Positions 12,518 through 19,859 of a stretch of DNA of 20,634 bases are shown one piece after another. The stretch covers positions 1 to 20,634 of the forward strand of contig CANRMG010000013.1 in assembly GCA_947631675.1 (NCBI GenBank). The letters run 5' to 3'. The DNA is from an uncultured Oscillospiraceae bacterium (GTDB lineage: Bacteria > Bacillota_A > Clostridia > Oscillospirales > Oscillospiraceae). The first letter of the stretch is position 1. Each line of letters starts with the position of its first letter. A program made the position numbers and the translations under genes. The notes below the pieces were generated by a model that searched no databases, was not told the origin of the DNA, and saw only the letters and a list, made by a program, of their open reading frames with translations.

Positions 12518-13240
12518 ATGGCAAAAGCGTCGGAAAAACTGAAAACGGCCCGGCTTCCGTATGCCGCGGCGGTGATCGTGGCGGCGGGCTCGGCCCGGCG
12601 CTACGGCGCCGACAAGCTGATGGAGGACCTGGGCGGGATGCCTGTGCTCATGCGCAGCGTCCTGGCCTTTGAGCGCTGTGAAGCGGTGGGGGCTATCGTG
12701 GTGGCCGCCCGGCCGGATATGACAGAGACGGTCAAGGCCCTCTGCGCCCGCTATGGGGTGACGAAGCTCACGGCGGTGGTGTCCGGGGGAGAGACGAGAG
12801 CCAAGTCCTGCCTCGCCGGGGTGATGGCTGTGCCGGCCGAGGCGGAACTCATCGCCATCCACGACGGGGCCCGGCCCCTGGTGACGGAGGAGGTCGTTCT
12901 GGACGGGCTCTGGACCGCGTACCGCCACACGGCGGCCCTGCCCGCGGTGCCGGTGAAGGATACGATCAAAAGGGCGCAGGACGGCATCGTGACAGACACC
13001 CCGGACCGGTCCGGCCTCTGGGCGGCCCAGACGCCCCAGTGCTTCCAGGCCGATCTCATCCGGGCCGCGCTGCAGGACGCGGCAGCCAACGCCCCGGAGG
13101 TCACCGACGACTGCCTGGCCGTGGAGCGCATCGGCGGGAAGATATACCTCTCCCGGGGCAGCGAGGAGAACATCAAGATCACCACGCCTTTGGACCTTAA
13201 ACTGGCCAGGATCCTGCTGGCGGAGAGGAGCGAGCCATGA
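12518..13240 (+). CDS. ispD: 2-C-methyl-D-erythritol 4-phosphate cytidylyltransferase
   Basis: This 240-residue enzyme transfers CMP from CTP to MEP, the third step of the MEP isoprenoid pathway. The nucleotide-binding signature [14 protein letters not shown] is present near residue 20. It is followed by the family motifs [16 protein letters not shown] and TPQCFQ. The length is normal, with a short extra N-terminal stretch ([15 protein letters not shown]) before the first strand. The ATG at 12518 has GAGG five bases upstream. Its stop overlaps the ispF start by four bases (ATGA), so translation is coupled. Confidence 0.95.
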   Translation: MAKASEKLKTARLPYAAAVIVAAGSARRYGADKLMEDLGGMPVLMRSVLAFERCEAVGAIVVAARPDMTETVKALCARYGVTKLTAVVSGGETRAKSCLAGVMAVPAEAELIAIHDGARPLVTEEVVLDGLWTAYRHTAALPAVPVKDTIKRAQDGIVTDTPDRSGLWAAQTPQCFQADLIRAALQDAAANAPEVTDDCLAVERIGGKIYLSRGSEENIKITTPLDLKLARILLAERSEP

Positions 13241-13716
13241 ATATGCGCATCGGCCACGGGTACGACGCCCACCGCTTGGTGGAGGGGCGAAAGCTCATAT
13301 TGGGCGGGGTGAAGGTGCCCTTTGAAAAGGGCCTTTTGGGCCACTCGGACGCGGACGTGCTGCTCCACGCCCTGGCGGATGCCATACTGGGCGCGGCGGC
13401 GCTGGGGGACATCGGCAAGCTCTTTCCCGACAACGACCCCGCCACGGAGGGCATCGACAGCCGCCTGATCCTCCGGGCCGCCGCAAAGGCCGCGGCGGAC
13501 GCGGGCTATACTGTGGGCAACTGCGACGTGACCGTCATTGCCCAGCGGCCGAAGCTGGCGCCCTACATAGAAAAGATGCGGCAGAACATCGCCGCGGACT
13601 TGGCCGTGGACCTCTCCTTCGTCAGCGTGAAGGCCACCACCGAGGAGAAGATGGGCTTCACCGGCGCAGGGGAGGGCATAAGCTGCCATGCCGTGGCGCT
13701 GCTGCTGCCCCGCTGA
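13237..13716 (+). CDS. ispF: 2-C-methyl-D-erythritol 2,4-cyclodiphosphate synthase
   Basis: This 159-residue enzyme cyclises CDP-ME 2-phosphate to MEcPP in the MEP pathway. It works as a trimer with Zn2+ bound by Asp10 and His12 (GYDAHRL) and His43 ([13 protein letters not shown]). The DIGKLFPD loop and the C-terminal [12 protein letters not shown] signature are intact. The ATG at 13237 overlaps the ispD stop and has GGAGAGGAG upstream; an alternative ATG lies two codons later. IspE, the enzyme of the intervening step, is not in the window. A hairpin with a T run follows the gene. Confidence 0.96.
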   Translation: MNMRIGHGYDAHRLVEGRKLILGGVKVPFEKGLLGHSDADVLLHALADAILGAAALGDIGKLFPDNDPATEGIDSRLILRAAAKAAADAGYTVGNCDVTVIAQRPKLAPYIEKMRQNIAADLAVDLSFVSVKATTEEKMGFTGAGEGISCHAVALLLPR

Positions 13717-13728
13717 ACAATAGGATAT

Positions 13729-13773
13729 GCCTCCCGCATACAATGGTGCGTAACCACAGCGGGAGGTCTTTTT
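13729..13773 (+). terminator. Terminator/attenuator after ispF whose 3' arm is the RBS of the next gene
   Basis: CCTCCCGC (13730-13737) pairs with GCGGGAGG (13759-13766) across a 21-base loop, and TCTTTTT follows (13767-13773). The ATG of the DUF3343 gene begins at 13774. The GGGAGG in the 3' arm is the only RBS for that gene. When the stem forms, it could both stop transcription and hide the RBS. Confidence 0.65.
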
Positions 13774-14022
13774 ATGCACTATCTTCTGTCATTCCGCAGC
13801 CTGACCTACGCCCAGCGGGCGGCAAGGGTCCTGGAGCGGGCGGGCATTACGGGAACGGTCTCCCGTGTACCAAAGGCCGCCGCCACCCGCGGCTGCGCCT
13901 ACTGCGTCATCGTGGCGGCCCGGCATAAGGAGCGGGCCATGGCCATCCTGGCCGGGGCTGGCATCACGCCGGAGCGGGTGCTGCTGCGCCGGCCCGACGG
14001 ATCGTTGGAGGCGCAGGAATGA
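13774..14022 (+). CDS. DUF3343 family protein (putative Se/S carrier-like)
   Basis: This 82-residue soluble protein has the size and layout of DUF3343. It starts YLLSFRSLTYAQRAARVLERAGI, then SRVPKAAATRGCAYCVIVAA. The Cys at residue 41, after RG, is the family's conserved position; a second Cys at 44 makes a CxxC. The family is often found beside cysteine desulfurases and has been proposed, from context, to carry sulfur or selenium. Here the cysteine desulfurase gene overlaps its end by four bases (ATGA), which supports joint function. The RBS GGGAGG is embedded in the hairpin at 13729-13773. The biochemical role is not established by the sequence. Confidence 0.8.
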   Translation: MHYLLSFRSLTYAQRAARVLERAGITGTVSRVPKAAATRGCAYCVIVAARHKERAMAILAGAGITPERVLLRRPDGSLEAQE

Positions 14023-15137
14023 TATACCTTGACTGTGCTGCCACGTCCTTTCAAAAGCCCGCCGCCGTCCGGTACGCCGTGTCGGAGGCCATGCAGACCC
14101 TGTCCAGCCCCGGCCGGGGCGGGTACGCAAGCGCCATGGCCGCGGCGGACGTCCTCTTGGACTGCCGGCTGGCATTGGCGGACCTTTTCTGCGTGAAGGA
14201 CCCGGAGCGGGTGGTGTTCACCTCCAGCGCCACCCATGGGCTCAACATCGCCATCAACAGCCTCGTGGGGCCCGGGGACAGAGTGGTCATATCCGGCTAT
14301 GAGCACAACGCCGTGTGGCGGACCCTCCACGGCCTGGGGGCGGATATCCGGGTGGCGGCGTCGCCTCTGTTCGATCCGGACGCCGCCGCGGCGGCGTTTC
14401 GCAGGCTCCTGCCGGGGGCGAAGGCAGCCGTGTGCACCCAGGTGTCCAATGTGTTCGGTTATATCCTGCCCATCCGGGAGATCGCGGCCGCCTGCCGGGA
14501 GATGGATGTGCCCCTGATCGTGGACGCCTCCCAGGGGGCGGGCAGCGTAGGGCTGGACTTCGACGGTCTGGGCTGCGCCTTTGCCGCCATGCCGGGTCAC
14601 AAGGGACTGCTGGGTCCCCAGGGGACGGGGGTGCTGCTGTGTAAAGACGAACGGGTGAGGCCCCTTTTCTACGGGGGCACGGGATCCGTGAGCGCGGACG
14701 CGGCCATGCCGGCGTTCCTGCCGGACCGACTGGAGCCAGGGACCCACAACATGCCAGGCGTCGCGGGGCTTCTGGAGGGCGTCAAATGGCTGCGGCGGAA
14801 GACGCCGGCTGGGGTGCTGGCCCACGAGCGGGAGCTTCTGGCCGCTTTCTCGGAGAGGCTGGCCGCCGACGGGCGGGTGCGTCAGTTCCTCGCCCCGGAC
14901 CCGGCTCTGCAGGCGGGGGTCCTTTCGGTGCAGCTGGAGGGCCTGGACTGCGAGGAGGCAGCGGAAAAGCTGGCAGAAAGAGGCGTGGCCGTGCGGGCGG
15001 GGCTCCACTGCGCGCCCCTGGCCCATCAGACGGCGGGGACCCTGGGGGAGGGCACGGTGCGCTTCAGCTTTTCCCCTTTCAACACCTGTCGGGAGGTCAT
15101 GGCTGCAGTGGACGCGGTACTGGATATCCTAGCCTGA
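14019..15137 (+). CDS. Cysteine desulfurase family protein (class V aminotransferase fold)
   Basis: This 372-residue PLP enzyme probably releases sulfur (or selenium) from cysteine (or selenocysteine) to form an enzyme persulfide. It starts MIYLDCAATSFQKP, the usual SufS/CsdA-like start. The family pattern continues with SATHGLNIAI, GYEHNAVW and DASQGAGS. The PLP lysine is Lys195 in MPGHKGLLGPQGTG. The catalytic Cys331 lies in RAGLHCAPLAH, as in group II desulfurases, so the active site is complete. It is translationally coupled to the DUF3343 gene, its likely sulfur or selenium acceptor. No SufU or IscU scaffold gene lies nearby. A good terminator follows. Confidence 0.9.
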   Translation: MIYLDCAATSFQKPAAVRYAVSEAMQTLSSPGRGGYASAMAAADVLLDCRLALADLFCVKDPERVVFTSSATHGLNIAINSLVGPGDRVVISGYEHNAVWRTLHGLGADIRVAASPLFDPDAAAAAFRRLLPGAKAAVCTQVSNVFGYILPIREIAAACREMDVPLIVDASQGAGSVGLDFDGLGCAFAAMPGHKGLLGPQGTGVLLCKDERVRPLFYGGTGSVSADAAMPAFLPDRLEPGTHNMPGVAGLLEGVKWLRRKTPAGVLAHERELLAAFSERLAADGRVRQFLAPDPALQAGVLSVQLEGLDCEEAAEKLAERGVAVRAGLHCAPLAHQTAGTLGEGTVRFSFSPFNTCREVMAAVDAVLDILA

Positions 15138-15141
15138 GGCG

Positions 15142-15176
15142 GCGCGGCGGGGGAGACCTGCCGTGCTTTTTTGTTT
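15142..15176 (+). terminator. Terminator after the cysteine desulfurase gene
   Basis: A 10-bp stem with two G-U pairs (15142-15151 with 15157-15166) around a 5-base loop is followed by TTTTTTGTTT, five bases after the csd stop. It closes the unit beginning at ispD. Confidence 0.8.
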
Positions 15177-15209
15177 CCTGATGGGACAGGCATAAAAGAA
15201 GAAATTATG

Positions 15210-15238
15210 TTGCCAAAGGCGGGGATATGTTATATAAT
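15210..15238 (+). promoter_or_regulatory. cdaA operon promoter
   Basis: TTGCCA (15210-15215) and a perfect TATAAT (15233-15238) are 17 bp apart, giving a leader of about 53 bases before cdaA. Since all later genes overlap or nearly touch, this is the only promoter seen for the rest of the window. Confidence 0.75.
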
Positions 15239-15297
15239 ACAAAGTTGACATAGAGTGTTTACCAGCCAATGACCACATATATGAATGGTGCCGCGAT

Positions 15298-16164
15298 ATG
15301 AATAATTTCCTGTCAAATCTATCTGATTCCGTCAACCTGATCCTGGACATGGGACCCGCCGATGTCGTCGACGTGTTGATCGTAGCGGCGGCGCTGTACG
15401 CGCTGATCTCCTTCGTCCGGCGTACCAACTCCATGCGCGTGGCGCAGGGCATCCTGCTGCTGCTGGTGGCCCTGGGCATCTCCAGCGCCCTGCATCTGAC
15501 GCTCACCAGTTTCATCCTGCGCCAGGTGTTCGAGATAGGCGTTCTGGCGGTGATCGTACTGTTCCAGCCGGAGATACGCCGGGCCCTGGAGCGGGTGGGC
15601 TCCTACCGCCTGTTCTCCCTGTTCGGGCGGGGCATCATGGGCGGTCAGGCACTGGACAGGACCATCATGCAGACCGTATACGCCTGCGAGGATATGGCCA
15701 GGAGCCGCACGGGCGCGCTCATCGTCTTTGAGCGGACCAACCGCCTGAACGAGGCCATGGCCTCCGGCACCCAGGTGGACGCGCTCGTCAGCTCGGAGCT
15801 TTTGAAGAACGTGTTTTATGATAAGTCCCCGCTGCACGACGGCGCGGTGATCATCCGGGAAGGCCGCCTGGCCGCGGCAGGGTGCATGCTCCCCCTGAGC
15901 GAGAACGCCAACCTGAGCCGAGACTTAGGCATGCGCCACCGGGCGGGCATCGGCATGAGCGAGCGGTCCGACGCGGTGGTGGTCATCGTATCCGAGGAGA
16001 CCGGCGGTATCAGCGTGGCGGAGGACGGCCTTTTGAAGCGCCATCTGAGCCCGGATACCTTTGAGACCCTGCTGCGGCAGGAGCTCATGCCCGCGGAGGA
16101 GACGGAGCGCGGCGGATTGCTCGCGCGGCTCAGGGGAAAGAAGGGGGCAGACCATGAAAAATAA
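15298..16164 (+). CDS. cdaA: Diadenylate cyclase CdaA (c-di-AMP synthase)
   Basis: This 288-residue membrane-bound DAC-domain protein makes c-di-AMP from two ATP. Three N-terminal membrane segments (roughly residues 22-41, 48-67 and 75-92) precede the catalytic domain. The two hallmark motifs are intact: DGA at 181-183 (SPLHDGAVII) and RHR at 213-215 (GMRHRAGIGMSE). The ATG at 15298 has no good RBS (only GGTG nearby). No better in-frame start exists, so initiation may be weak or structured. It overlaps cdaR by 11 bases. In most Firmicutes cdaA-cdaR is followed by glmM; here glmM is absent and redox- and chaperone-like genes follow. Confidence 0.95.
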   Translation: MNNFLSNLSDSVNLILDMGPADVVDVLIVAAALYALISFVRRTNSMRVAQGILLLLVALGISSALHLTLTSFILRQVFEIGVLAVIVLFQPEIRRALERVGSYRLFSLFGRGIMGGQALDRTIMQTVYACEDMARSRTGALIVFERTNRLNEAMASGTQVDALVSSELLKNVFYDKSPLHDGAVIIREGRLAAAGCMLPLSENANLSRDLGMRHRAGIGMSERSDAVVVIVSEETGGISVAEDGLLKRHLSPDTFETLLRQELMPAEETERGGLLARLRGKKGADHEK

Positions 16165-17428
16165 CAATGCCGCCCGCGCCCGCGGGATCTTTGACAGCCG
16201 CCTTTTCTGGGCCATCCTGTGCCTGTTCGCGGCCCTCATCATTTGGGTATACTATACGGCGAACTACGGCATCTCCCAGACGAAGACCCTCTACGGGGTG
16301 GAGGTGACCTTCAGCGGCCAGGACGCTATGCGCGACACCCTGAACCTGGTGGTCTCCCGCCAGGACACCACCCGGGTGAACGTGACCCTGACCGGCACGC
16401 GCCGGGACCTGTCCAGGCTCAACAGCGACGACATCAAGGCGGTGGTAAACCTCTCCAACGTGACCATGGCCGGCTACCGGACCATGACCTATTCCCTCAG
16501 CTATCCCTCCAGCGTGAACCAGGCCAATATCCGTGATACCGGGCGAAGTCCCTCTACCGTGAGCCTGCAGATCAGCAAGCTCTCCACCAAGCCCGTGGTG
16601 GTCTCCGGCCAGTTCGAGGGCACTACCGCCGAGGGCTATATGGTGGACGCGGCGGAGATGACCTTCGACCCGGCCAGCGTCACCTTTACCGGCCCGGAGG
16701 AGGAGCTGGACCAGATCAGCAAGGTGCAGGTCGTGGTGGCCAGAGATGAGGTGAGCGCCTCCTTCACCGCCGTGGGCAACTACGTGCTGCTGGACGAGAA
16801 CGACGAGATACTGGAGTTCGAGGACGTGCAGGCCGATGTGGAGAACGTGAGCGTGAACGTGCCGGTGAGCACGGTGAAGGAAGTGGCCCTGGGCGTGGAC
16901 CTCATTGACGGCGGCGGCGCCACGGCCAGCAACGTGATCACCACCATCGACCCGGCCACCATCACGGTGGCGGGCGACGCGGCCACTCTGGACGGGCTGA
17001 ACATCATCTCCCTGGCGACCATCCAGCTGGCCAGAACGCTGTCCTTTGAGCCCACGACCTACAATATCGTGCTGCCTAACGGGGTGGAGTGCCTGTCGGG
17101 TGAGACCACCGCCACGGTGGACATGGAGTTCACCGGGCTGGAGACCGGGGCCTTCGCCGTCACCAACCTGCGCTGTACCAATGTGCCGGAGGGCTACCGG
17201 GCCAGCATCATGGACGCCAACAAGATCGTGACCATCCGGGCGCCCAAGGATGTGCTGCCGCTGATCTCCGCCAACAACATCCGCATCGTGGCGGACCTGA
17301 CGGATGCGGCGGCCGCGTCCAACGGACAGGACGTCATCAGCGCGGCGACCACCGTATATGTGGACGGCTTTGAAAGCGCCGGCGCGGTGGGGTCCTACCC
17401 GCTGTACATACGAATGGAGGAAGAGTGA
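16154..17428 (+). CDS. cdaR: CdaR / YbbR-domain protein, regulator of CdaA
   Basis: This 424-residue protein has one N-terminal membrane anchor (about residues 13-33, LFWAILCLFAALIIWVYY). An extracellular part made of consecutive YbbR-like beta domains follows, each beginning with short strands such as KTLYGVEVTFSGQ and KPVVVSGQFEG. CdaR binds and modulates the CdaA cyclase at the membrane. The ATG at 16154 overlaps the cdaA end by 11 bases and follows AAGGGGGCAG. An in-frame upstream ATG at 16061 lies inside cdaA and would place a polar stretch before the anchor. The gene order cdaA-cdaR strongly supports the call. Confidence 0.92.
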   Translation: MKNNNAARARGIFDSRLFWAILCLFAALIIWVYYTANYGISQTKTLYGVEVTFSGQDAMRDTLNLVVSRQDTTRVNVTLTGTRRDLSRLNSDDIKAVVNLSNVTMAGYRTMTYSLSYPSSVNQANIRDTGRSPSTVSLQISKLSTKPVVVSGQFEGTTAEGYMVDAAEMTFDPASVTFTGPEEELDQISKVQVVVARDEVSASFTAVGNYVLLDENDEILEFEDVQADVENVSVNVPVSTVKEVALGVDLIDGGGATASNVITTIDPATITVAGDAATLDGLNIISLATIQLARTLSFEPTTYNIVLPNGVECLSGETTATVDMEFTGLETGAFAVTNLRCTNVPEGYRASIMDANKIVTIRAPKDVLPLISANNIRIVADLTDAAAASNGQDVISAATTVYVDGFESAGAVGSYPLYIRMEEE

Positions 17429-17826
17429 TGACCCAGACCGGCATCGTGAAGAAATTACTGGACAATGGCCTGGCGGACGTGGCCGTGGAGCGGGTGACGG
17501 CGTGCAGCCACTGCTCCGGCTGCGGCGAGTGCATCTACGGCAAGGAGATCCATGTGGAGGCGGAGAACAAGATCTTCGCCCAGCCCGGCGAGCGGGTGAT
17601 CCTGGAGAGCAAGACCACCACCATCCTGGGCGTGACGATGCTCGTATATATGCTGCCGGTAGCCATGCTGTTCATCGGCTATGCCATCGGGGCGGCCCTG
17701 GGCCTGGACCAGGAGAAGTGCATCATCGCCAGCGCCCTGGGCATCGCCGCCGGGGCGGCGGGGTCCACGCTCCTGGGCAAGCGGTACAAGAAGATCGACT
17801 ACTTCATCACCGCCTATAAGCGCTGA
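17428..17826 (+). CDS. RseC / SoxR-reducing system family protein
   Basis: This 132-residue protein resembles RseC. It has a short cytoplasmic N-terminal domain with four cysteines in C-x2-C-x2-C-x2-C spacing (Cys26, 29, 32, 35; ACSHCSGCGEC), then two membrane segments (about residues 68-91 and 96-116). The cysteine cluster could bind an Fe-S centre. In other bacteria the family works with Rnf-like complexes to reduce SoxR or modulates sigma-E; neither is visible here, so its partner is unknown. The ATG at 17428 overlaps the cdaR stop by one base and has GGAGG seven bases upstream. It sits in the cdaA operon. Confidence 0.85.
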   Translation: MTQTGIVKKLLDNGLADVAVERVTACSHCSGCGECIYGKEIHVEAENKIFAQPGERVILESKTTTILGVTMLVYMLPVAMLFIGYAIGAALGLDQEKCIIASALGIAAGAAGSTLLGKRYKKIDYFITAYKR

Positions 17827-18713
17827 TGTACGGCTACGTCCGCCCGGTGAAGGGCGAACTGAAGGTGTCGGAATTCGAGCGGTTCCGGGGCGTATACTGC
17901 GGGCTGTGCCATGAGCTGGCCCGGCGGTACGGCTTCGCCGCCCGGTTCCTGGTGAACTACGATTTCACCTTCCTGGCCATGCTTTTGGCCATGCCAGGCC
18001 CTGAGCGGACCTGCCCCCGCCGGTGTGCGGCGCACCCCCTGCGAAAGACCGTGTGCCTTGAAAGCTGCGAAAGCCTCTCCCTGGCGGCGGATATGACCGT
18101 CATACTGGGCTGGTGGAAGCTGGCGGACGGGGCGGAGGATAAGTCTTTTCCCGCCTCCTGGGGCTGTAAGGCCGCCTGCGGCGTGCTGAAAAGAGCCTAT
18201 AAAAAGGCGGCGGCCCGGCAGCCGGCGCTGGCTGCGGAGACGGAGAAGAACCTGCGGGCATTGCAGATGCTGGAGAGAGCGAACTGCCCCAGCGTGGACG
18301 AGCCGGCGGACAAATTCGCCCTGATCCTGCGGGCGGTGGGCGCCGCGGCGGGGAATGAGCAAAAGGGCCGCGTCCTGGCCGAGCTTCTATATCACCTGGG
18401 CCGCATCGTCTATATCTTGGACGCAGCGGACGATCTGGCGGAGGACATCCGTTCGGACAGCTACAACCCCCTGCGCTATCGGTTCGAGCCGGTGGAGGGA
18501 AAGCTGGCGCCGGAGGATGAGAGGACCCTGCGGGCCAGCCTGCAGCTTTCCCACAACGCCCTGGCGGGGGCCTATGCGCTGCTGTCGGAGAACATATACG
18601 CGGGCATCCTGTCCAACACCATATACCTGGGCCTCCCGGCGGCGGCACAGGCGGTCTTTGCCGGACAGTGGAAGACGAAAACGAGAATAAAAAGAGAACG
18701 GAGCGAGCTATGA
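17826..18713 (+). CDS. DUF5685 family protein
   Basis: This 295-residue protein, predicted soluble and mostly helical, is of unknown function. It matches the DUF5685 pattern by its start, MYGYVRPVKGELKVSEFERFRGVYCGLCHEL. The N-terminal part has a CxxC pair (Cys25, Cys28) and further cysteines near residues 59-80 (TCPRRC, VCLESC), which could bind metal. The C-terminal half contains an acidic helix with Asp199, Asp202, Asp203 and Asp207 (LDAADDLAED), followed by YNPLRY. This recalls, only loosely, the metal-binding helices of isoprenoid synthases. The ATG overlaps the previous stop by one base, and its own stop overlaps the J-domain gene start. Confidence 0.75.
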   Translation: MYGYVRPVKGELKVSEFERFRGVYCGLCHELARRYGFAARFLVNYDFTFLAMLLAMPGPERTCPRRCAAHPLRKTVCLESCESLSLAADMTVILGWWKLADGAEDKSFPASWGCKAACGVLKRAYKKAAARQPALAAETEKNLRALQMLERANCPSVDEPADKFALILRAVGAAAGNEQKGRVLAELLYHLGRIVYILDAADDLAEDIRSDSYNPLRYRFEPVEGKLAPEDERTLRASLQLSHNALAGAYALLSENIYAGILSNTIYLGLPAAAQAVFAGQWKTKTRIKRERSEL

Positions 18714-19354
18714 ACGATCCCTACAGCGTCTTAGGCGTATCCCCGTCGGCCAGCGATGACGAGGTGAAGAGGGCCTACCGGGACCTTGCCCGGAAGTATC
18801 ACCCGGACAACTATCACGATAACCCCCTGGCGGACCTGGCCTCCGAGAAGATGAAGGAGATCAACGAGGCCTATGACGCCATCACCAAGAGCAGGGAGCA
18901 TGGCGGCTCCGGGGGCGGCTACAGCTACGGCGGCAGCGCCTATCAGAGCCAGGCCGGCCGTCAGACGGGCAGCCAGAACGCCCAGTATATCCAGATCCGC
19001 AACCTCATAAACGCCAACAATCTGGCCCAGGCCGAGGCCATGCTCAACGCCATCCCCACCCATGACGCGGAGTGGTATTATCTTATGGGCAGCGTCTGCT
19101 GGCGCAAGGGCTGGATGGACCAGGCGGGGCAGTATTTCCGCACCGCCTCCACTATGGAGCCGGGGAACGTAGAGTACCGCAACGCGGTGCAGTATATGAA
19201 TCAGGGCGGCCAGGCCTATCGGCCCTCTGGGATGGGCATGGGCGACATGATGGGCGGCGACGCGGCCTGCAACATGTGCCAGAACCTCATCTGCGCAGAC
19301 TGCTGCTGCGAGATGATGGGCGGGAACCTGATCCCCTGCATCGGATGCCGGTGA
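18710..19354 (+). CDS. J-domain protein with TPR-like middle and cysteine-rich tail
   Basis: This 214-residue protein starts with a J domain (residues 1-65: YSVLGVSPSASDDEVKRAY and the HPD motif at 31-33), which should stimulate an Hsp70. A Gly/Ser/Gln-rich linker and a helical region follow. The helical region (about 95-170, WYYLMGSVCWRKGWMDQAGQYF) resembles tetratricopeptide helices. The last 28 residues hold eight cysteines in C-x2-C-x4-C-x2-CCC-x9-C-x2-C order, a probable metal site or acylation/membrane tail. It lacks the DnaJ zinc-finger and C-terminal peptide-binding domains, so it is not DnaJ itself. The ATG at 18710 overlaps the previous stop (ATGA). A start 14 codons upstream would add an unusual charged tail. 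Confidence 0.85.
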   Translation: MNDPYSVLGVSPSASDDEVKRAYRDLARKYHPDNYHDNPLADLASEKMKEINEAYDAITKSREHGGSGGGYSYGGSAYQSQAGRQTGSQNAQYIQIRNLINANNLAQAEAMLNAIPTHDAEWYYLMGSVCWRKGWMDQAGQYFRTASTMEPGNVEYRNAVQYMNQGGQAYRPSGMGMGDMMGGDAACNMCQNLICADCCCEMMGGNLIPCIGCR

Positions 19355-19355
19355 G

Positions 19356-19859
19356 ATGAAAAGCGGAACGAAACGGCTGGCCCGGCTCGCTATTCTGACT
19401 GCCCTGGGCGCGGTGCTGCTGGTACTGGGGTCCGTAGTGCCCACGGGGCGGCTGGCGCTGGTGGCGCTGTCCAGCGTGCCGGTGTGCGTGGCGCTGATGA
19501 TGTATGGGCTGAAGTGGTCCGTGGGCGTGTTCGCGCTGACAGCGGTGCTGGGAGCGCTGTTGTTCCCCGGCGCGTCGGCCATCATGTATCTGGCATTTTT
19601 CGGATACTACCCCATCGCCAAGAGCCTTTTTGAGCGGCTGCACAAGCTGTGGCAGGTGTGGGCGTGCAAGTTCGCGCTGTACACCCTCGCCTTCGTGGTC
19701 TACTGGCTGCTGGCCCGGGCCATATTCACCTTCACGGGCGGGGAACTGGCCTGGTACATACTCTACCCGCTGGGAGCGGTGGTGTTCTGGCTGTACGATC
19801 AGGCCTATTCCTCTGTCATCCGGTTCTATATCGTGAAGATCGCGAGGTATTTTAAATGA
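19356..19859 (+). CDS. Small integral membrane protein, ECF S-component-like
   Basis: This 167-residue protein has five or six membrane segments and a charged N terminus (MKSGTKRLARLAILTALGAVL). Its size and hydrophobic pattern resemble substrate-binding S components of ECF vitamin transporters, but no ligand-specific motif was recognised. The start lies one base after the J-domain gene stop, and its stop overlaps the yicC start by four bases, so it belongs to the same operon. The function is not assignable from sequence alone. Confidence 0.6.
   Translation: MKSGTKRLARLAILTALGAVLLVLGSVVPTGRLALVALSSVPVCVALMMYGLKWSVGVFALTAVLGALLFPGASAIMYLAFFGYYPIAKSLFERLHKLWQVWACKFALYTLAFVVYWLLARAIFTFTGGELAWYILYPLGAVVFWLYDQAYSSVIRFYIVKIARYFK

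Noticed and set aside
15245..15273. TTGACA upstream of cdaA as an alternative promoter
   Set aside because: The -10 position (AATGAC at 17 bp) is poor, whereas TTGCCA-17-TATAAT just upstream is near consensus.
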